This document shows positions 63,879 through 64,000 of a stretch of 64,000 bases of DNA, one piece after another. Positions within the stretch are counted from its first letter, which is position 1; each line of letters begins with the position of its first letter. Source of the DNA: Anaeromyxobacter oryzae (GTDB taxonomy: Bacteria > Myxococcota > Myxococcia > Myxococcales > Anaeromyxobacteraceae). Position numbers and translations under genes: made by a program. The stretch is taken from positions 2,936,501 through 3,000,500 of the forward strand of contig NZ_AP025591.1 of the NCBI RefSeq assembly GCF_023169945.1, in the 5' to 3' direction. The notes beneath the pieces are model-generated. The model was not told where the DNA came from and made no database searches. It saw only the letters and a program-made list of their open reading frames with translations.

Positions 63879-64000
63879 ATGTTCCTCCAGGCCGTCGCGG
63901 CGCTCTTCGCCGTCTACATGCTCGTCCGCTACGTCCCCCGTGCCGCGGCCGCCCTCCGCGCCGGCCGCCGCGGTGACCGCGCCGGGACCGCCGTCGCGAT
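63879..64000 (+). CDS. Partial gene at the right edge, one-helix membrane protein
   Basis: The open frame starts at an ATG and reads MFLQAVAALFAVYMLVRYVP, a single hydrophobic segment, then an Arg/Ala-rich stretch. It runs off the window after 40 codons, so product and length are unknown. Confidence 0.4.
   Translation, partial: MFLQAVAALFAVYMLVRYVPRAAAALRAGRRGDRAGTAVA

Noticed and set aside
1-64000. CRISPR array, rRNA operon or insertion sequence
   Set aside because: No regularly spaced repeats, rRNA-like sequence or terminal inverted repeats flanking a transposase were seen.

Overview
The window is very GC-rich, densely packed chromosomal DNA. Strong G/C bias at third codon positions, many lipoproteins and outer-membrane barrels, a caspase-like protein, hybrid signalling proteins, an indolepyruvate ferredoxin oxidoreductase with paired phenylacetate-CoA ligases, and Ptb/Buk all point to a myxobacterium. 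An Anaeromyxobacter-like organism fits best. This is inferred from gene content, not from a database match.

Layout. 1-1466: two conserved or hypothetical proteins. 1576-1648: an intact tRNA-Phe. The 3' part of this tRNA (anticodon loop to 3' end) is repeated at 11308-11350, so 1607-11350 looks like a 9.7-kb island inserted at tRNA-Phe. It carries a decayed Rad52-like annealing gene, two hypothetical genes (one resembling immunity proteins), an L,D-transpeptidase lipoprotein, an RbfA-like protein translationally coupled to the RNA ligase RtcB, and an IetAS pair (AAA ATPase plus subtilisin-like protease). No integrase is visible. 11463-17358: PH-domain membrane protein, Cache hybrid histidine kinase, and an EmrAB-type efflux pair. 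17490-22523: RCC1-repeat lipoprotein, caspase fused to a beta-rich domain, and a Cache chemoreceptor. 22813-31672: short-chain dehydrogenase, a FadL-like barrel with a surface-lipase-like lipoprotein, then a small protein, a sodium/solute symporter and a porin-like protein. 32794-40222: PaaK-ACT-PaaK-IorB-IorA, divergent from Ptb-Buk. 40233-46833: small barrel protein, MocR-type regulator divergent from a flavin-oxidoreductase/GNAT fusion, DedA protein, and a DUF4105/DUF3015 pair. 47060-53552: EtfBA, metallo-hydrolase, TerC-family protein, EamA transporter, MltA and a PilZ-like protein. 53662-64000: uracil permease, metallo-beta-lactamase-fold nuclease-like protein, RluA-type pseudouridine synthase, PBP1A, a second chemoreceptor, EVE protein, TatA/B, TatC and a partial gene.

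How the genes work together. The aryl-acid block (IOR, ACT, two PaaK) and Ptb-Buk join amino-acid-derived 2-oxoacids to acyl-CoA and ATP formation; EtfAB further along could carry electrons from acyl-CoA oxidation. The lipase/FadL pair and the porin/symporter operon look like two nutrient-uptake routes across the envelope. The tRNA-Phe island concentrates defence and repair functions. Its most unusual part is the RbfA-like/RtcB couple, which suggests RNA repair on the small ribosomal subunit.

Most long open frames opposite the listed genes are GC-driven shadows and are left out.
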